NCBI GenBank assembly: GCA_015065205.1
Contig: SVQS01000031.1
Coordinates: forward strand, 1-14,179
Reading direction: 5' to 3'
DNA: 14,179 bases
DNA from: Oscillospiraceae bacterium
GTDB lineage: Bacteria; Bacillota; Clostridia; Oscillospirales; CAG-272
In this document: positions 12,811 through 14,179 of the stretch, one piece after another
Numbering within the stretch: the first letter of the stretch is position 1
Layout of the letters: the number at the start of each line of letters is the position of its first letter
Translations under genes and position numbers: made by a program
Notes under the pieces: model-generated
Told to the model about the DNA's origin: nothing
Database searches by the model: none
What the model saw: the letters and a program-made list of their open reading frames with translations, nothing else

Positions 12811-14179
12811 TCTGATGTCTCCAATTCTTCATAAATTTCCATCAGTCGTTCCTCAAGTGCGTTTTTCCTCTCATCCAGCTCGGCGGCGCGCACATAATCT
12901 GCTGCGGCAGAGCCAAAGAGCTCCTCATCAATTTCGGCAAGCTCGCCCTCAATGCTTTCGCACTCGCGGCGGAGCTTGTCAAGGTAGTTTTTACGCTTAC
13001 GCGCATCGGCGGTAGCTTGCTTGTTTTTGAGATACTGTTCCTTGTTAGAGCTTTGTGTGCTTACAGATGAAGAAGATGACACACCGCGCTCCTCAAACTC
13101 TGTAACGCGCGCATTTTTATAAGCCTCAAATTCGCTAAAGGCGTGACCGATATGGTCTACGCGGTAATCCAAAAGGTCGCCTGCAAACGCACGACCGGGT
13201 TTGATTTGCAGAATGCGTGTTGCCAGCTTTTCAATCAGATAACGGTCGTGGGAGACGGTTACGATCGTTCCCTCAAACTGTTCAAGAGCAGACTCCAGCG
13301 CTTCGCGCGAGTCGATGTCAAGATGGTTTGTCGGCTCGTCAAGCACCAATAGGTTCATTTGTGAGAGCATCAGCTTGGAGAGTGTGAGTCTTGCTCTCTC
13401 GCCGCCGCTCAGTACTGATACCGTCTTGAAAACATCCTCGCCCGTAAAGCGGAAGAGACCCAGCGTGTTGCGAATTTCGGTCTCGGTTTTCTGGGGATAG
13501 GCGTTCCAAAGCTCGTCCAGCACCGTGTTTTCGGGGGTGAGATTTTGGTTTTCCTGATCGTAGTAGCCAACGTGAACGTTATAACCCTCGGTAAGAGACC
13601 CTGCAACGGGTGCAAGCTTGTGCAAAATGATTTTGATGAGCGTGGATTTGCCACAGCCGTTGGGGCCAATGATCATTACGCGCTCGCTTCTTTTTATCAA
13701 AAATGAAATATCTTCAAACAGTTTTCGTTCACCGAATGCCATCGACAGCCCTCTTGCTTCGAGCACATCGTTGCCCGAGGTGCTTGCTTCGTCAAAGCGC
13801 ATACGAATGGCACGGGGATCGTTTTGCGGACGCTCGACGCGCTCCATTTTGTCAAGCAACTTTTGACGGCTTTCAGCGGCAATGATGTTGCGTTCGCGAT
13901 TCCACGCGCGCTGCTGTGCGATATAAGCCTCTTGGCGCGCGATCTCCTTTTGTTGGTTCTTCCAATGCTTTTCGGCAATTTCGCGGTCAATGCGGCGTTG
14001 CACCATACTCTTGGTGTAGTTTCCTCGATAGAGCTTTGCGCGGTGATGCTCGATAGAGAGCGTTTTGTTTGTGACCTTATCCAAAAAATAACGGTCGTGA
14101 GAGACGATCATGACGCATTTGGGGTAGGAAACAAGAAAACTCTCAAGCCATGCAAGTGTTTCAATATCAAGGTGGTTTG
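12807..14179 (-). CDS. ABC-F family ATPase, YdiF-like (5' end outside window)
   Basis: The frame runs off the right edge. The first visible residues, NHLDIETLAWLESF and then MIVSHDRYFLD, are the Walker B/D-loop and switch region of the first ATPase domain. The ATG at 14111 is internal, not the start. Then come the interdomain linker (RRIDREIAEKHWKNQQKEI and AESRQKLLDKMERVERP), the second ATPase domain with GPNGCGKST (around 13642-13668), LSGGE (around 13397-13411) and LLVLDEPTNHLDI (around 13316-13355), a Ser-rich stretch near 13060-13085, and a C-terminal coiled coil of about 75 residues. No membrane domain is seen. ABC-F proteins act in the ribosomal E site to relieve stalls or protect from antibiotics. 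The linker and the C-terminal coiled coil fit the housekeeping YdiF/YheS-like group better than resistance types, but this is judgement. Its stop overlaps the ABC exporter start by 4 nt. Confidence 0.9.
   Translation of the reverse strand, partial: NHLDIETLAWLESFLVSYPKCVMIVSHDRYFLDKVTNKTLSIEHHRAKLYRGNYTKSMVQRRIDREIAEKHWKNQQKEIARQEAYIAQQRAWNRERNIIAAESRQKLLDKMERVERPQNDPRAIRMRFDEASTSGNDVLEARGLSMAFGERKLFEDISFLIKRSERVMIIGPNGCGKSTLIKIILHKLAPVAGSLTEGYNVHVGYYDQENQNLTPENTVLDELWNAYPQKTETEIRNTLGLFRFTGEDVFKTVSVLSGGERARLTLSKLMLSQMNLLVLDEPTNHLDIDSREALESALEQFEGTIVTVSHDRYLIEKLATRILQIKPGRAFAGDLLDYRVDHIGHAFSEFEAYKNARVTEFEERGVSSSSSVSTQSSNKEQYLKNKQATADARKRKNYLDKLRRECESIEGELAEIDEELFGSAAADYVRAAELDERKNALEERLMEIYEELETSE

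Overview
This window looks like chromosomal DNA from an anaerobic, Gram-positive bacterium of the Firmicutes, probably class Clostridia. The reasons are a type II pantothenate kinase, an RqcH (NFACT) ribosome-rescue factor, a low-molecular-weight thioredoxin reductase, a TrkA/TrkH potassium system, an ABC-F protein, and a GlpA-like/GlpB-like/DUF1667 oxidoreductase module of the kind common in anaerobic Firmicutes. Strong AGGAGG-type ribosome binding sites agree. I cannot name a genus.

Layout. (1) Bases 1-311 hold the 3' end of an aspartate-semialdehyde dehydrogenase gene on the plus strand. (2) Bases 312-1386 form an unusual, repeat-rich island between two convergent housekeeping genes. It holds one AT-rich orphan gene for a small membrane protein (588-1151, minus). 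That gene is bracketed by two inverted, diverged copies of a structured element of about 180 bp (327-510 plus, 1205-1381 minus). Two further hairpins lie inside: a perfect 23-bp stem at 515-566 and a GC-rich hairpin at 1177-1195. (3) coaW (type II pantothenate kinase) runs on the minus strand, 1387-2235. (4) A compact divergent promoter region at 2236-2348 has two near-consensus sigma-A-type promoters whose -35 elements are interleaved. (5) A plus-strand cluster, rqcH-trxB-trkA-trkH (2349-7922), has short gaps (21, 51 and 12 nt) and ends at a hairpin at 7942-7970 that probably terminates transcription from both sides. (6) A minus-strand cluster runs from beyond the right edge to 7976: ABC-F ATPase, ABC exporter, GlpA-like dehydrogenase with a BFD-type [2Fe-2S] domain, GlpB-like FAD/NAD oxidoreductase, and a DUF1667 Cys-rich protein. 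Its junctions are a 4-nt overlap, 33 nt, 1 nt and 1 nt.

How the genes work together. RqcH adds alanine tails to nascent chains on stalled 60S-like (50S) complexes. TrxB keeps thioredoxin reduced. TrkA and TrkH form a K+ uptake channel gated by nucleotide binding. The last three genes of the minus cluster look like one enzyme complex that oxidises glycerol-3-phosphate or a related hydroxy-substrate and passes electrons through flavin and iron-sulfur centres. The ABC-F and exporter genes share its transcription unit but have no obvious biochemical link to it.

The most interesting signal is the pair of structured repeats. Sequence in the stems has diverged while pairing is kept by compensatory changes, and one loop with its flank is nearly identical. 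This suggests a conserved RNA (or single-stranded DNA) fold that I cannot assign to a known family.
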